A stretch of 64,000 bases of DNA from Paractinoplanes pyxinae (lineage in GTDB: Bacteria > Actinomycetota > Actinomycetes > Mycobacteriales > Micromonosporaceae), in NCBI RefSeq assembly GCF_026626335.1, contig NZ_JAPNTZ010000005.1, positions 372,001-436,000 of the forward strand, given 5' to 3'. The position numbers were made by a program, and so were the translations under genes. Under the pieces are notes generated by a model that saw only the letters and a list, made by a program, of their open reading frames with translations, searched no databases and was not told the origin of the DNA. Below are positions 41,244-49,740 of this stretch, in pieces. Position 1 is the first letter of the stretch; every line of letters starts with the position of its first letter.

Positions 41244-43094
41244 GTGCAGCCGACCGACCCGCATTTTGAAGCGCTCCTCATCTATCTGAAGGAGTCGCGC
41301 GGCTTCGACTTCACCGGTTACAAACGCTCCAGCCTGGTGCGGCGGGTCAATCGCCGGATGAGCCAGGTCGGGGCGGCTGACTATCTGGAGTACGTCGACT
41401 ATCTTCAGGTCCATCCGGACGAGTTCACCGCCCTGTTCAACACCATCCTGATCAACGTGACCGGCTTCTTCCGCGACCCCGAGGCATGGGACTACCTGAG
41501 CAAGGACGTGCTCGGGCCGATGATCGCGGCCAAGCCGGCCGACTCCCCCATCCGGGTGTGGTGCGCCGGCTGCGCGTCCGGCGAAGAGGCGTACACCCTG
41601 GCCATGGCCCTGGCCGAACTGCTCGGCCTCGAGGCCTTCAAAGACCGCGTGAAGATCTACGCCACCGACGTCGACGAGGAGCAGCTGAACGAGGCGCGCC
41701 AGGCGACCTATGGCGACCGTGAGATGGAGAACGTGCCGCCCGAGCTGGCCGAGCGCTACTTCGAGCACACGAACGGGCGGTACGCGTTCCGCAAGGACAT
41801 GCGCCGCTCGGTCATCTTCGGCCGCAACGACCTCGTGCAGGACGCCCCGATCTCCCGGATCGACCTGCTGACCTGCCGCAACACGCTGATGTACTTCAAC
41901 GCCGAGACCCAGGCCAAGATTCTCGGACGCTTCCACTTCGCCCTGCGCGACGACGGCGTGCTCTTCCTCGGCAAGGCCGAGATGCTGCTCAGCCACACCA
42001 GCCTGTTCACGCCGATAGACCTCAAGCGGCGGGTCTTCCGGCGGGTTCCCCGGTTGTACGCGCGGCCCGGTGTCGCCTTCGCCGACGCGCCGCCCCCGGC
42101 CGAGCTGGCCGTCACCGGGCTCGACGAGCTGCGCAACGAGGCCTTCGCGGCCAGCCCGCTGGCCCAGCTCTCGCTCACCTCGGACGGCCTGGTCGCGCTG
42201 TCCAACCGCCAGCTCGAGAAGCTGTTCGGGGTGTCCTCGCGCGACATCGGCCGGCCGTTCCGCGACCTCGAGCTGTCGTACCGCCCGGTCGAGCTGCGCC
42301 GCTACATCGAGCAGGTGCAGCTGGAAAGGCGCACGCTGCGCATCTCGGACGTCGACTTCCCCCGCGGGGGCGACCAGGTCAACGTCGAGGTGCAGATCAG
42401 CCCGCTGGTGGGGGCGGACGGCAGCCTGCTCGGCGTCAACATCATTTTCCACGACGTCACTGCGGCCCGCCGGCTCAAGGACGAGCTGGAGCATGCCAAT
42501 CAGCAGCTCGAGGCCGCGTACGAGGAACTGCAGTCGACCAACGAAGAGCTGGAGACCACGAACGAAGAGCTCCAATCGACCGTCGAAGAGCTCGAGACGA
42601 CGAACGAGGAACTGCAGTCGACCAATGAAGAGCTGGAGACGATGAACGAGGAGCTGCAGTCCACCAACGACGAGCTCCAGAGCATCAACGACCAGCTGCG
42701 GATCTCGAGCACCCAGCTCGACGAGGCCAACGACTTCCTCGAGACGGTGCTGACCAGCATGGAGGCCGGCGTCGCGGTGGTCGACCCGGACCTGCGCATC
42801 CGCATGTGGAACCGCCGGGCCGAAGACCTGTGGGGCCTGCGCTCGGGCGAGGTGATCGGCCAGCACTTCCTCAACCTCGACATCGGCCTGCCCATCGAGC
42901 GGCTGCGGCCGATCCTGCGGGCCGCGCTGGGCGCCGACGCAACCGGCACCGAGCTGCAGGTCGACGCGGTCAACCGGCGGGGCCGGGCCATTTCGGTACG
43001 GGTGGCGTGCACACCCCTGCGCCGGCGTGAAGGCGGCATCCAGCCCGAGGGAGCCATCATCGTGATGGAGACCGGCGCGGTCGAGCCGGTCTGA
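41244..43094 (+). CDS. CheR methyltransferase-PAS protein
   Basis: The 616-aa protein has a CheR N-terminal helical domain (about 1-65), a SAM-dependent methyltransferase domain (about 90-280, with CAGCASGEEAYTLAMA as SAM-binding loop and TCRNTLMYF), a PAS-like region (about 300-400), a long coiled coil built of ELQSTNEELET-type 11-residue repeats (about 410-485), and a C-terminal PAS domain (about 495-600). CheR domains methylate chemoreceptor glutamates, but no chemotaxis gene is in the window and no kinase or CheB half is fused, so it probably signals in the stress pathway. GTG 41244 may be leaderless (TAGCGT at 41232-41237). Confidence 0.9.
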   Translation: MQPTDPHFEALLIYLKESRGFDFTGYKRSSLVRRVNRRMSQVGAADYLEYVDYLQVHPDEFTALFNTILINVTGFFRDPEAWDYLSKDVLGPMIAAKPADSPIRVWCAGCASGEEAYTLAMALAELLGLEAFKDRVKIYATDVDEEQLNEARQATYGDREMENVPPELAERYFEHTNGRYAFRKDMRRSVIFGRNDLVQDAPISRIDLLTCRNTLMYFNAETQAKILGRFHFALRDDGVLFLGKAEMLLSHTSLFTPIDLKRRVFRRVPRLYARPGVAFADAPPPAELAVTGLDELRNEAFAASPLAQLSLTSDGLVALSNRQLEKLFGVSSRDIGRPFRDLELSYRPVELRRYIEQVQLERRTLRISDVDFPRGGDQVNVEVQISPLVGADGSLLGVNIIFHDVTAARRLKDELEHANQQLEAAYEELQSTNEELETTNEELQSTVEELETTNEELQSTNEELETMNEELQSTNDELQSINDQLRISSTQLDEANDFLETVLTSMEAGVAVVDPDLRIRMWNRRAEDLWGLRSGEVIGQHFLNLDIGLPIERLRPILRAALGADATGTELQVDAVNRRGRAISVRVACTPLRRREGGIQPEGAIIVMETGAVEPV

Positions 43095-43101
43095 TCGTTC
43101 C

Positions 43102-43126
43102 GTTTGCCGTTCCGGCCAGTGGGTAT
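43102..43126 (+). promoter_or_regulatory. SigB/F-type promoter of second STAS-HATPase gene
   Basis: GTTT (43102-43105), exactly 15 bases, then GGGTAT (43121-43126) give a full match to the stress-sigma consensus. The transcript would start near 43133, 32 bases before the ATG at 43165. A SigB/F-type sigma factor is encoded 0.7 kb downstream on the other strand, so a feedback loop is likely. Confidence 0.7.
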
Positions 43127-43164
43127 GCGGCAGCGGTTGGTCAGGACTCGAAAGGCGGGGAGAA

Positions 43165-43893
43165 ATGGCCATCGCGTACCAAGCCCGTGGCGACGACGCG
43201 GGCCTGATCGGGTCGATATCCGGCTCCCTGGGCCTCGTCGACGTGACGACGCTGCACACGAACCTGCTCAAATCGCTCGCCGAGCAGCCTTCGGCACTGC
43301 TGCTCGACCTGTCCGAGATGTACGTGACCGATCCACTGGCCCTGGCGGTCTTCAGCGCGGCGGCCCGGCAGGCGGCGCGCTGGCCCGGAACCCCGGTTCT
43401 GCTCTTCGGTCCCCCAACGCCGACGCGGGAGCTGCTGTCCGGGCATGCCTACCGGCGGCTGAGTGTCCTCGACAGCCTGGACGCGGCCCGCGCCCGGCTG
43501 GTGGCCGACCCGGAAGCGGGCCGGGCCACCGTCTCCGACGACCTGCTGCCGGTCAGCGGGGCCGCCCGGCACGCCCGTGACCTGGCCACCGACGCCTGCC
43601 TGCGCTGGGACCTGCCGCAGCTGGCCGGCCCGGCCACCCTGATCGCCAACGAGCTGGTCAGCAACGTGGTCGACCACGCCCACACGATGATGACCCTGCG
43701 GCTGTCGCTGCGGCCGCGCTACCTCACGATCGCCGTCCGCGACGGCTCGGCGACCGAGGTGCGGCCGCCGGGCCACGTGCCGATCGACGCCCGCCGGGGC
43801 CGTGGCCTGCTGCTGGTCGACGCGACCGCGCACGCCTGGGGTTGCGTGCCGTCGGCCGACGGCAAGGTGGTCTGGGCGTCGCTGCGGCGCTGA
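43165..43893 (+). CDS. STAS-HATPase fusion protein (second copy)
   Basis: The 242-aa paralogue of the gene at 40450 has the same two-part build: STAS-like domain (about 1-105, ALLLDLSEMYVTDPLALAVF) and HATPase (about 125-242, N-box ANELVSNVVDHA, G2 box GRGLLLVDATAHAWG). The usual phospho-serine position again lacks Ser/Thr (Asp56-Pro57-Leu58-Ala59). Its stop lies 7 bases before the convergent sigma-factor gene's stop, and its promoter matches the stress-sigma consensus, so it probably feeds back on that sigma factor. Confidence 0.85.
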   Translation: MAIAYQARGDDAGLIGSISGSLGLVDVTTLHTNLLKSLAEQPSALLLDLSEMYVTDPLALAVFSAAARQAARWPGTPVLLFGPPTPTRELLSGHAYRRLSVLDSLDAARARLVADPEAGRATVSDDLLPVSGAARHARDLATDACLRWDLPQLAGPATLIANELVSNVVDHAHTMMTLRLSLRPRYLTIAVRDGSATEVRPPGHVPIDARRGRGLLLVDATAHAWGCVPSADGKVVWASLRR

Positions 43894-43899
43894 CCCGCG

Positions 43900-45078
43900 T
43901 CAGTCCTGCAGCAGGCGGGACAGGCCCGTCACCGACAAAATGCTGGCGACGTACGGCTGGGCGCCCGCCAATGTCAGCGGGACCTCAGCCACCGCGGCCG
44001 CCGAAGCGGCGTCGACCAGCACGGCGACACCGGCCGCGTCCAGCAGCGGCACCCCGGAGAGGTCGACCACCACGGCGTCACGTCCGGCCAGGCCGATCGC
44101 GTGCCGCAGGCCGATCCGCATGCGCTCGGCCGTGTCCCGGTCGACCTCGCCACGCACCCGGGCCACCACCACGGAACCCTCGCGCACGGCCTCGACCTGC
44201 ATCGGGTGCCGCTCGTAACGGCTCTCGGCGCCTTCCCAGCGCGGCGGGGTGTCGCTCAGCATCGCCTCGCGCAGCCAGGTCAGCGCCCGGCTGAGCAGAC
44301 GCGACACGTGCATCTGGGAGATGTTCAGCTCGGCCGCGATCTCGGCCTGGGTGCGGTTGCCGTAGAAGCGCATCGCCAGCATGCGGCGCTCCCGCGCCGG
44401 CAGGCGCAGCAGCAGGTCGGCCACGGTCACCTTGTCGTCGACCAGCTCGAGGTCGCTGTCGACGCCGCCCAGCAGGTCGCCGAACTCGACGGCGCCGTCA
44501 CCACCGCCGACCGGCGCGTTCAGCGAGGAGGGCGAATAGCCGGCCGCCGACTCCTGCGCCTCGAGCACGGCCGGCAGGGGCGCGCCGAGCCGCTCGGCGA
44601 TCTCGGCGGCAGTCGGCGTGCGGGAAAGCATGCTGGTCAGAACCATGGTGGCGTGCCCGACCTCGAGGCTGAGGTCTTGCACGCGGCGGGGCACGTGGAC
44701 GCCCCAGGTCTTGTCGCGGAAGTGCCGCTTGATCTCGCCCGAGATCGTGATGACGGCGTACGCGGTGAAGGAGCCCCGCTCGGGGTCGTACCGGTCGATC
44801 GCCTTCACCAAGCCGAGCCGGGCCACCTGCTCGATGTCCTCAAAAGTCTCGCCCCGGCCCCGGTAGCGCCGGGCCAGCCGGCCGGCGAAGGGCAGGCACA
44901 GGCGGGTCAGGCTCTCGCGAAGCGCGGCGCGCTCGGCGGCGCCGGCCTCGGCGGCGCGCTCGGAGTAGGCCAGAGCGGCCGCGTCCAGGTCTTCCAAACC
45001 GTCATCGGTAGCGGGCGTGGCCAGGCGCTCGAGCAAACGACTGTCGGCCGCAGGCCGGTTGGCGTCACTCTGAGACAT
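43900..45078 (-). CDS. SigB/F-family sigma factor fused to a STAS domain
   Basis: The 392-aa protein has an RNA polymerase sigma factor of the SigB/SigF/SigG group (residues about 35-280): region 2 FEDIEQVARLGLVKAIDRYDPERGSFTAYAVITISGEIKRHFRD, region 3, and region 4 LPARERRMLAMRFYGNRTQAEIAAELNISQMHVSRLLSRAL. A complete STAS domain follows at 293-392. The STAS switch site reads Asp347-Ala348-Ala349-Gly350, where RsbV proteins have Ser, so it cannot be phosphorylated there. ATG 45076-45078 has GGAGAG upstream; earlier in-frame starts exist. The fusion may let the sigma factor displace its own anti-sigma factor. Confidence 0.88.
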   Translation of the reverse strand: MSQSDANRPAADSRLLERLATPATDDGLEDLDAAALAYSERAAEAGAAERAALRESLTRLCLPFAGRLARRYRGRGETFEDIEQVARLGLVKAIDRYDPERGSFTAYAVITISGEIKRHFRDKTWGVHVPRRVQDLSLEVGHATMVLTSMLSRTPTAAEIAERLGAPLPAVLEAQESAAGYSPSSLNAPVGGGDGAVEFGDLLGGVDSDLELVDDKVTVADLLLRLPARERRMLAMRFYGNRTQAEIAAELNISQMHVSRLLSRALTWLREAMLSDTPPRWEGAESRYERHPMQVEAVREGSVVVARVRGEVDRDTAERMRIGLRHAIGLAGRDAVVVDLSGVPLLDAAGVAVLVDAASAAAVAEVPLTLAGAQPYVASILSVTGLSRLLQD

Positions 45079-45200
45079 CGGCTCTCCAATCGGCGGGCTC
45101 ACCCTGCAGAACCGGCATGTGTCGACCGGCTGCTCGAGCTGACGCCGCATATCAATGGGGGCGACCGGGTTGTGACCCGAGTCGCCCATCGCCGACCCTA

Positions 45201-45226
45201 CTGCCCTGTTCAATCAACGCTCAAAC
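45201..45226 (-). promoter_or_regulatory. Possible self-recognised promoter of the sigma-STAS gene
   Basis: On the minus strand GTTT (45223-45226), 16 bases, then GGGCAG (45201-45206) resemble the SigB/F consensus with two mismatches in the -10 part. It lies 123 bases before the start codon and could give autoregulation. Confidence 0.35.
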
Positions 45227-45250
45227 ATCCGGGTCGGCGATACTCAGAAT

Positions 45251-48200
45251 TCACCGTTCGGGTTGGTCCTTCTCGGTCAGCGGCTTGTTGAGTTGACCCA
45301 TGTTGGGCGCCTCCAGCTTGGGCCGGGCCGGGCGCGGGCCGGCATCGGCCCGACCGGCGTTGGCGGTCGGCGGCGTGGCGGGCTGATGGGCGGCCGCCGG
45401 AGGCCGGTTGGCCTGGCCCGGGTTCGGAGCCTCGAGCGGCGCCCGGCCCGGATTGGCCAGCGCGGCGCGCGGGGCGGCGTTCTGCTCCGGTGTGGCCCCG
45501 CCGAAGTGAGCGGAGCTGTTGCCCAGCCCAGGCAGCGCAGACGGCCCCGGCCCGGCGGGGCGGCCCGGCAGGCCGGACGGCTCCTCCCCCTCCGTCGCGG
45601 CCGGCCCGGCTTGACCGGCGCTGACCGGCCCGGAGTAGCCGGGAGCCTGCCCCAGCCCCGACGGCTCCTGGGCGGAACCGGACATACCACCCGGCGCTCC
45701 AGGCCCGAAAGCTCCCGCCGCCCCACCACCCGACTGACCCGCCGCGCCCGATTGACCCGCCGCGCCCGACTGGCTCGGTGCGGCTGAATGACCCGGTGCG
45801 GCCGACTGTCCCGGTCCACCCGTTTGGCCTGGCCCGGCCGACTGGCCTTGCGCGGAGAACTGCCCCGGTGCGCCGAACTGACCCGGCGTGTTCGACTGGC
45901 CCTCTGCGCCGAACTGGCCCGGCGTCGTCGACTGGCCCAGTTCACCCGCTTGCCCCGGCCCGACCGACTGGCCCGGCGCTGTCGACTGGCCAGGTGCGCC
46001 GTGTTGGTTCACCTGCGGCGCCTGACCGTTCGGAGCGAAGGAACCGCCCTGCCCGGCCGAACCGCCCGGTGCCGCCAGCCCACCTGATGCAGCCAGACCG
46101 AGACCACCCGCGAGTCCTTGGCCGCCAAGTGCCCCGTTGACCGGCTGACCGGCGGGCGCCCGCCCGGGAAGGCCGGACGGCTCCTGGCCCGATGATCCGC
46201 CGGACAGACCGGAAAGCTCGGGCGCTGACGAAGGCATCTCAGTCGGTGCGCCGGCGGGACGCAGACCGAGGCCCGAGGGCTCGGAGCCTGTCGGAACGGC
46301 CGGCTGGTGGGTTCCGGCGTTGGGCATTCCGGACTGGATTGTTCCGGAGTTGAGCATTCCGGGCTGAAGAGGTCCAGCGGTGGACATTCCCGGCTGGTTA
46401 GTCGCGGCGGGCGGCGTTCCCGGCTGGTGCATCGGCTGCGGATGCGCCATCTCGCCGACCGGCTGAGGCGTCATCGGACCGGCGATCGGCGTGCGCTCCG
46501 GCGGGGCGGCAGCCGGCGAAGCAGGCGCGTGCGGCCGGCCCGCCACTTCAACCGGCGGCGACGCGGGCCCGCCTGGCATCCCCCCGGCCGGCGTTGCCGG
46601 ACCGCCCGGCATCCCGGCCCCCGGCGCTGCCGGCACGCCCGGCAAGCCACCAGCCGGCGCTCCGAGCCCACCCGGGATGCCGCCAGCCGGCGTTGCCGGA
46701 CCTCCCGCCATGCCGGCACCCGGCGCTGCCGGACCTCCCGCCATGCCGGCACCCGGCGCTGCCGGACCTCCCGCCATGCCGGCACCCGGCGCTGCGGGGC
46801 CGCCCGCCATCCCATTGACCGGCGTTGCCGGGCCGCCCGGCGCGCCGGCAGTTGGTGTTGCGGCGCCGCCCGGCGTGGAGGCGGTCGGGGTAACCTGGCC
46901 ACCTGGCGCACGGGGCGCGACCGGACGGGACGGGACGAACTTAGGAGCATCGAGCGGCCGGTTCTGATGCCAGTTCGGCGGCAGGACCGGCGCCGGCTTG
47001 CGCTGCGTCGGCGGCTCCTCGGCGGCCGGACTTCCCGCCGAATTCCCGGCGCCGGCCGCTCCAGCGTTCTCGCCGTCAACGGGAGCGTCCGCGTTCCTCG
47101 CGACCGAACCATCGGCTGCCCGACCGGCCGGAGCGCCGCCGATCCCCCCGTCACTCAGCGCGCCGCCTGGCTGTTGGCCGCCCGAAGCTTGATCGTGCGG
47201 TCGGAGCGACACCCGCCCCTCATCAGACGAAGCAACAGCCGAACCAGGTCGCCCTTCAGGGGCCGAAACGAAGGTCGAGCCCGGCACCGGCCCGGCGTCA
47301 GGCGAAGCAACAGACAAACCGGTCGGCCCCTCAGCCGGCGAAATAGAAGACAGGCCCGCTGCCGGCCCAGCGTCAGGTGGAGCAACGGACAAACCGGTAG
47401 GCCCATTAGCGGGCGAAACAAAGGCCGAGCCAGCCATCGCTCCAGCGTCAGGCAAAGCAACGGACAAACCGGTCGGCCCATCAGCGGGCCTGACAAAAGA
47501 CGGGCCCGCCACCGGCCCGGCGTGAGGCGAAGCAACAGACAAGCCGGACGGCCCATCAGCAGGCGAAACGAAAGACGAGCCGGCGACCCGTCCTTCTTCG
47601 GAAGAGGCGAGGGGTGGGACTGTGGCTCGCCCCTCGGCGAGTGGGGCACGCGCATCGCCCTGGGCAGGAGCCGGGTCGGCGCCCTGCAGCTCGTCCGAGC
47701 CGTCGCGGAAGCTGAACGCGAGGCGCGGCCCGCTCGGTTCGTCCTCTGCGTCGCGGTGCTCGAGGTCATGGGCCAGTTCGACCGGCGGCAGAACCGACGC
47801 CCGCCCTGAGTCGGCCGAAGTCGCCGTTGCCGAGCCATGCCGCAGCGGCATCGCAGACGGCGATTCATGCTCGGGCGGCATGGGTTCCGGGGAAACGAAG
47901 GCGAGGCCGATCGGGGACTCGTGCCGAGCCTGGCGGTAACCCGGACCGGCCGACGGACTGTCGTCCTCCGGTGCCCGGCGTCGCGCCGCGTATTCGGACC
48001 GGACGGGCTCGTCCTCGGCCGGCATGTCGATCGGCGACCCGAAGGCCAGCGGCGACCCAAAGCTGGTCGGCGAGGCGAACGGCATCCCGGAGGCGGACCC
48101 GAACGCCGTCGCAGGCCCCGGACCATCGGCGGACCCGAACGCTGTCGCCGGCCCGAGGCCGTCCGCGGACCCGAATCCCGGCAGCGGCTCGGCCAGGCCA

Positions 48201-48997
48201 GCGGCCCCGAGTCCCGTCGGCCGCGCAGCAGCATCCGCCGACCCGAACGCCGTCAGCGACTCCGACGCATCCGCAGAGCCAAACGTTGTCAGTGATTCCG
48301 ACGCATCCCCTGAGCCAAAGGACGTCAGCGGTTCCCCCGAGTCCGCCGCCGAGCCGAAGGCCGTCGCCGGCTCCGGCCCGTCAGCTGATCCGAGGGCCGT
48401 CAGCGGATCGAGCACATCCGCTGAGCCAAAGGCCGTCAGCGGCTCAGCATCGCCGGGCCGCGAGGAAACATCGCCCGGCCGCAGCGAAGCATCACCTGAC
48501 CGCGAGGAAACATCGCCCGGCCCCAGCGAAGCATCACCGGACCGCGAGAAAATATCGCCGGACCGCAGCGACGCATCGCCGGGTCGCGAGGAAACGTCGC
48601 CGGGCTGCGAGGCAGCGTCGGACCATCGGGAGACGTCGGCGGAACCCAGCGCCGCCAACTGATCGACCGCGTCCGGTGACCCGAAAGCCGTCAGCGGCCG
48701 CGACACGCCGCCCGCACCCAGCCCCAGCGCCCCGGCCAGAGGCGCCACCCCATCGCCGTACGGCTCCCCCAGCCCGCGCCGGGACGCGGCGACCAGCCCC
48801 GACTCCTCGGCCAGCCCGGCCGCCGTCACCACTTCGGCCGCCGCCTGGCCGGTGGCGCAGGGCAGACGCTCGCCGCAGGAGGGGCAGATGCTCGTGCCGC
48901 CCGAGGGCCCGAGGCCTCCGGCGTGCGCCTCGAGCACCTGTCGAGCGGTGCGGGCCAGCAGGCTGTCCGGATCCACGTAGGCCTTCGTCGGTGCCAC
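45251..48997 (-). CDS. Giant low-complexity repeat protein with short Cys-bearing head
   Basis: The 1248-aa protein begins with a compact head (residues 1-70) holding CPSCGERLPC (Cys38, Cys41, Cys47), possibly metal-binding, which I think resembles short stand-alone actinobacterial proteins. The rest consists of successive unrelated repeat families: PGDVSSRPGDASL-type units (about 108-180), LTAFGSAD units of 10-14 residues (180-330), GPTGLSVASPDAG units of about 25 (470-620), GMAGGPAAPGA units of 11 (about 735-810), and Pro/Gly/Gln units such as GQFGAPGQ (about 985-1120). There is no signal peptide or membrane segment. GTG 48995-48997 is the start. The function is unknown; the tail is probably disordered. 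Confidence 0.7.
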   Translation of the reverse strand: MAPTKAYVDPDSLLARTARQVLEAHAGGLGPSGGTSICPSCGERLPCATGQAAAEVVTAAGLAEESGLVAASRRGLGEPYGDGVAPLAGALGLGAGGVSRPLTAFGSPDAVDQLAALGSADVSRWSDAASQPGDVSSRPGDASLRSGDIFSRSGDASLGPGDVSSRSGDASLRPGDVSSRPGDAEPLTAFGSADVLDPLTALGSADGPEPATAFGSAADSGEPLTSFGSGDASESLTTFGSADASESLTAFGSADAAARPTGLGAAGLAEPLPGFGSADGLGPATAFGSADGPGPATAFGSASGMPFASPTSFGSPLAFGSPIDMPAEDEPVRSEYAARRRAPEDDSPSAGPGYRQARHESPIGLAFVSPEPMPPEHESPSAMPLRHGSATATSADSGRASVLPPVELAHDLEHRDAEDEPSGPRLAFSFRDGSDELQGADPAPAQGDARAPLAEGRATVPPLASSEEGRVAGSSFVSPADGPSGLSVASPHAGPVAGPSFVRPADGPTGLSVALPDAGAMAGSAFVSPANGPTGLSVAPPDAGPAAGLSSISPAEGPTGLSVASPDAGPVPGSTFVSAPEGRPGSAVASSDEGRVSLRPHDQASGGQQPGGALSDGGIGGAPAGRAADGSVARNADAPVDGENAGAAGAGNSAGSPAAEEPPTQRKPAPVLPPNWHQNRPLDAPKFVPSRPVAPRAPGGQVTPTASTPGGAATPTAGAPGGPATPVNGMAGGPAAPGAGMAGGPAAPGAGMAGGPAAPGAGMAGGPATPAGGIPGGLGAPAGGLPGVPAAPGAGMPGGPATPAGGMPGGPASPPVEVAGRPHAPASPAAAPPERTPIAGPMTPQPVGEMAHPQPMHQPGTPPAATNQPGMSTAGPLQPGMLNSGTIQSGMPNAGTHQPAVPTGSEPSGLGLRPAGAPTEMPSSAPELSGLSGGSSGQEPSGLPGRAPAGQPVNGALGGQGLAGGLGLAASGGLAAPGGSAGQGGSFAPNGQAPQVNQHGAPGQSTAPGQSVGPGQAGELGQSTTPGQFGAEGQSNTPGQFGAPGQFSAQGQSAGPGQTGGPGQSAAPGHSAAPSQSGAAGQSGAAGQSGGGAAGAFGPGAPGGMSGSAQEPSGLGQAPGYSGPVSAGQAGPAATEGEEPSGLPGRPAGPGPSALPGLGNSSAHFGGATPEQNAAPRAALANPGRAPLEAPNPGQANRPPAAAHQPATPPTANAGRADAGPRPARPKLEAPNMGQLNKPLTEKDQPER
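46695..46793. repeat. Three perfect 33-bp tandem repeats
   Basis: Units starting at 46695, 46728 and 46761 are identical over 33 bp. They encode the 11-residue GMAGGPAAPGA unit of the giant repeat protein. Perfect identity means very recent duplication; diverged copies flank them on both sides. Confidence 0.9.
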
Positions 48998-49186
48998 GTC
49001 AGCCGCCCCCCGTTCCGCTGCGAGGCGTGCGCCTCTCCGACACGGAACCAGTTCACCGCCGATTGGTGGGGATTCGCCGGGTTTTCAGCATTTCGGCGAC
49101 CGGGGTGACGAATGAGCAACGAGGGCATCCGCGCCGCTTACCGTCGTTCACGCATTCACTCACGGTGCTTGTAATTTAACTCTCCG

Positions 49187-49192
49187 TACAAT
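49187..49192 (+). promoter_or_regulatory. Candidate -10 element TACAAT
   Basis: TACAAT lies in an unusually AT-rich pocket (49165-49200) 27 bases before the ATG of the small membrane-protein gene. No good -35 hexamer is at the standard distance. The rest of the 221-base gap from 48998 shows nothing else. Confidence 0.35.
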
Positions 49193-49218
49193 ATGAGAAC
49201 CCCTCAGGAGGTGCCCCC

Positions 49219-49740
49219 ATGGACGACCTCGACCTGCACCGCGAGCAGATCCTCCGGCATGTCGGTCCCATCATCACCGGCCGGTTCGCCGGCTTCCGAG
49301 CCTCGTACACCCGTCAGGTCCGCATCGGCCAACCGCTGGTCACGGCCGTTTTTCTGGCCTCCGGCGTCTTCCACCTGATCGGCTCGCTGCTGCGCATGAA
49401 GGCCGGCCGCCGCAGTTTCAAGGAGCTCAAGAAGGGCCCGGAGTTCCTGGTGACCCCCGTGCGGCTGCGCGACGACCTGGGCCAGACCTACGAGGTCGAG
49501 ATGCACGGTCAGCTACCCCAGTCGGCCCTGCGCCGCGGCGACCTCGTGCAGGTCACCACCACCCCGCAGAAAGACCCTTTCCTGCCCGTACGGCTGGTCC
49601 GGGTGGTCAACCTGACGACGATGCAGCCGTTGACCCCGCGCATCCCCACGATGTGGTCGCACCTCGGCCCGGCCCTGCTCCTGCAGGCCGCCTTCGGCTT
49701 CGCCCTGGTGGCCGCGGTGGCCGCCTTCGTGATGGTCTAG
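49219..49740 (+). CDS. Small membrane protein, two hydrophobic helices
   Basis: The 173-aa protein has one hydrophobic segment about residues 38-58 (PLVTAVFLASGVFHLIGSLL) and another at the C-terminus (about 150-172, LLLQAAFGFALVAAVAAFVMV), with a soluble beta-rich domain between them (FLVTPVRLRDDLGQTYEVEM, LRRGDLVQVTTTP) that resembles an OB-like fold. ATG 49219 is preceded by AGGAGGTG. Family not recognised. It overlaps the stop of the convergent SGNH hydrolase by 4 bases. Confidence 0.8.
   Translation: MDDLDLHREQILRHVGPIITGRFAGFRASYTRQVRIGQPLVTAVFLASGVFHLIGSLLRMKAGRRSFKELKKGPEFLVTPVRLRDDLGQTYEVEMHGQLPQSALRRGDLVQVTTTPQKDPFLPVRLVRVVNLTTMQPLTPRIPTMWSHLGPALLLQAAFGFALVAAVAAFVMV

Noticed and set aside
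41034..43271. Minus-strand open frame antisense to the CheR-PAS gene
   Set aside because: The repetitive valine/leucine/glutamine sequence mirrors the coiled coil of the real gene.
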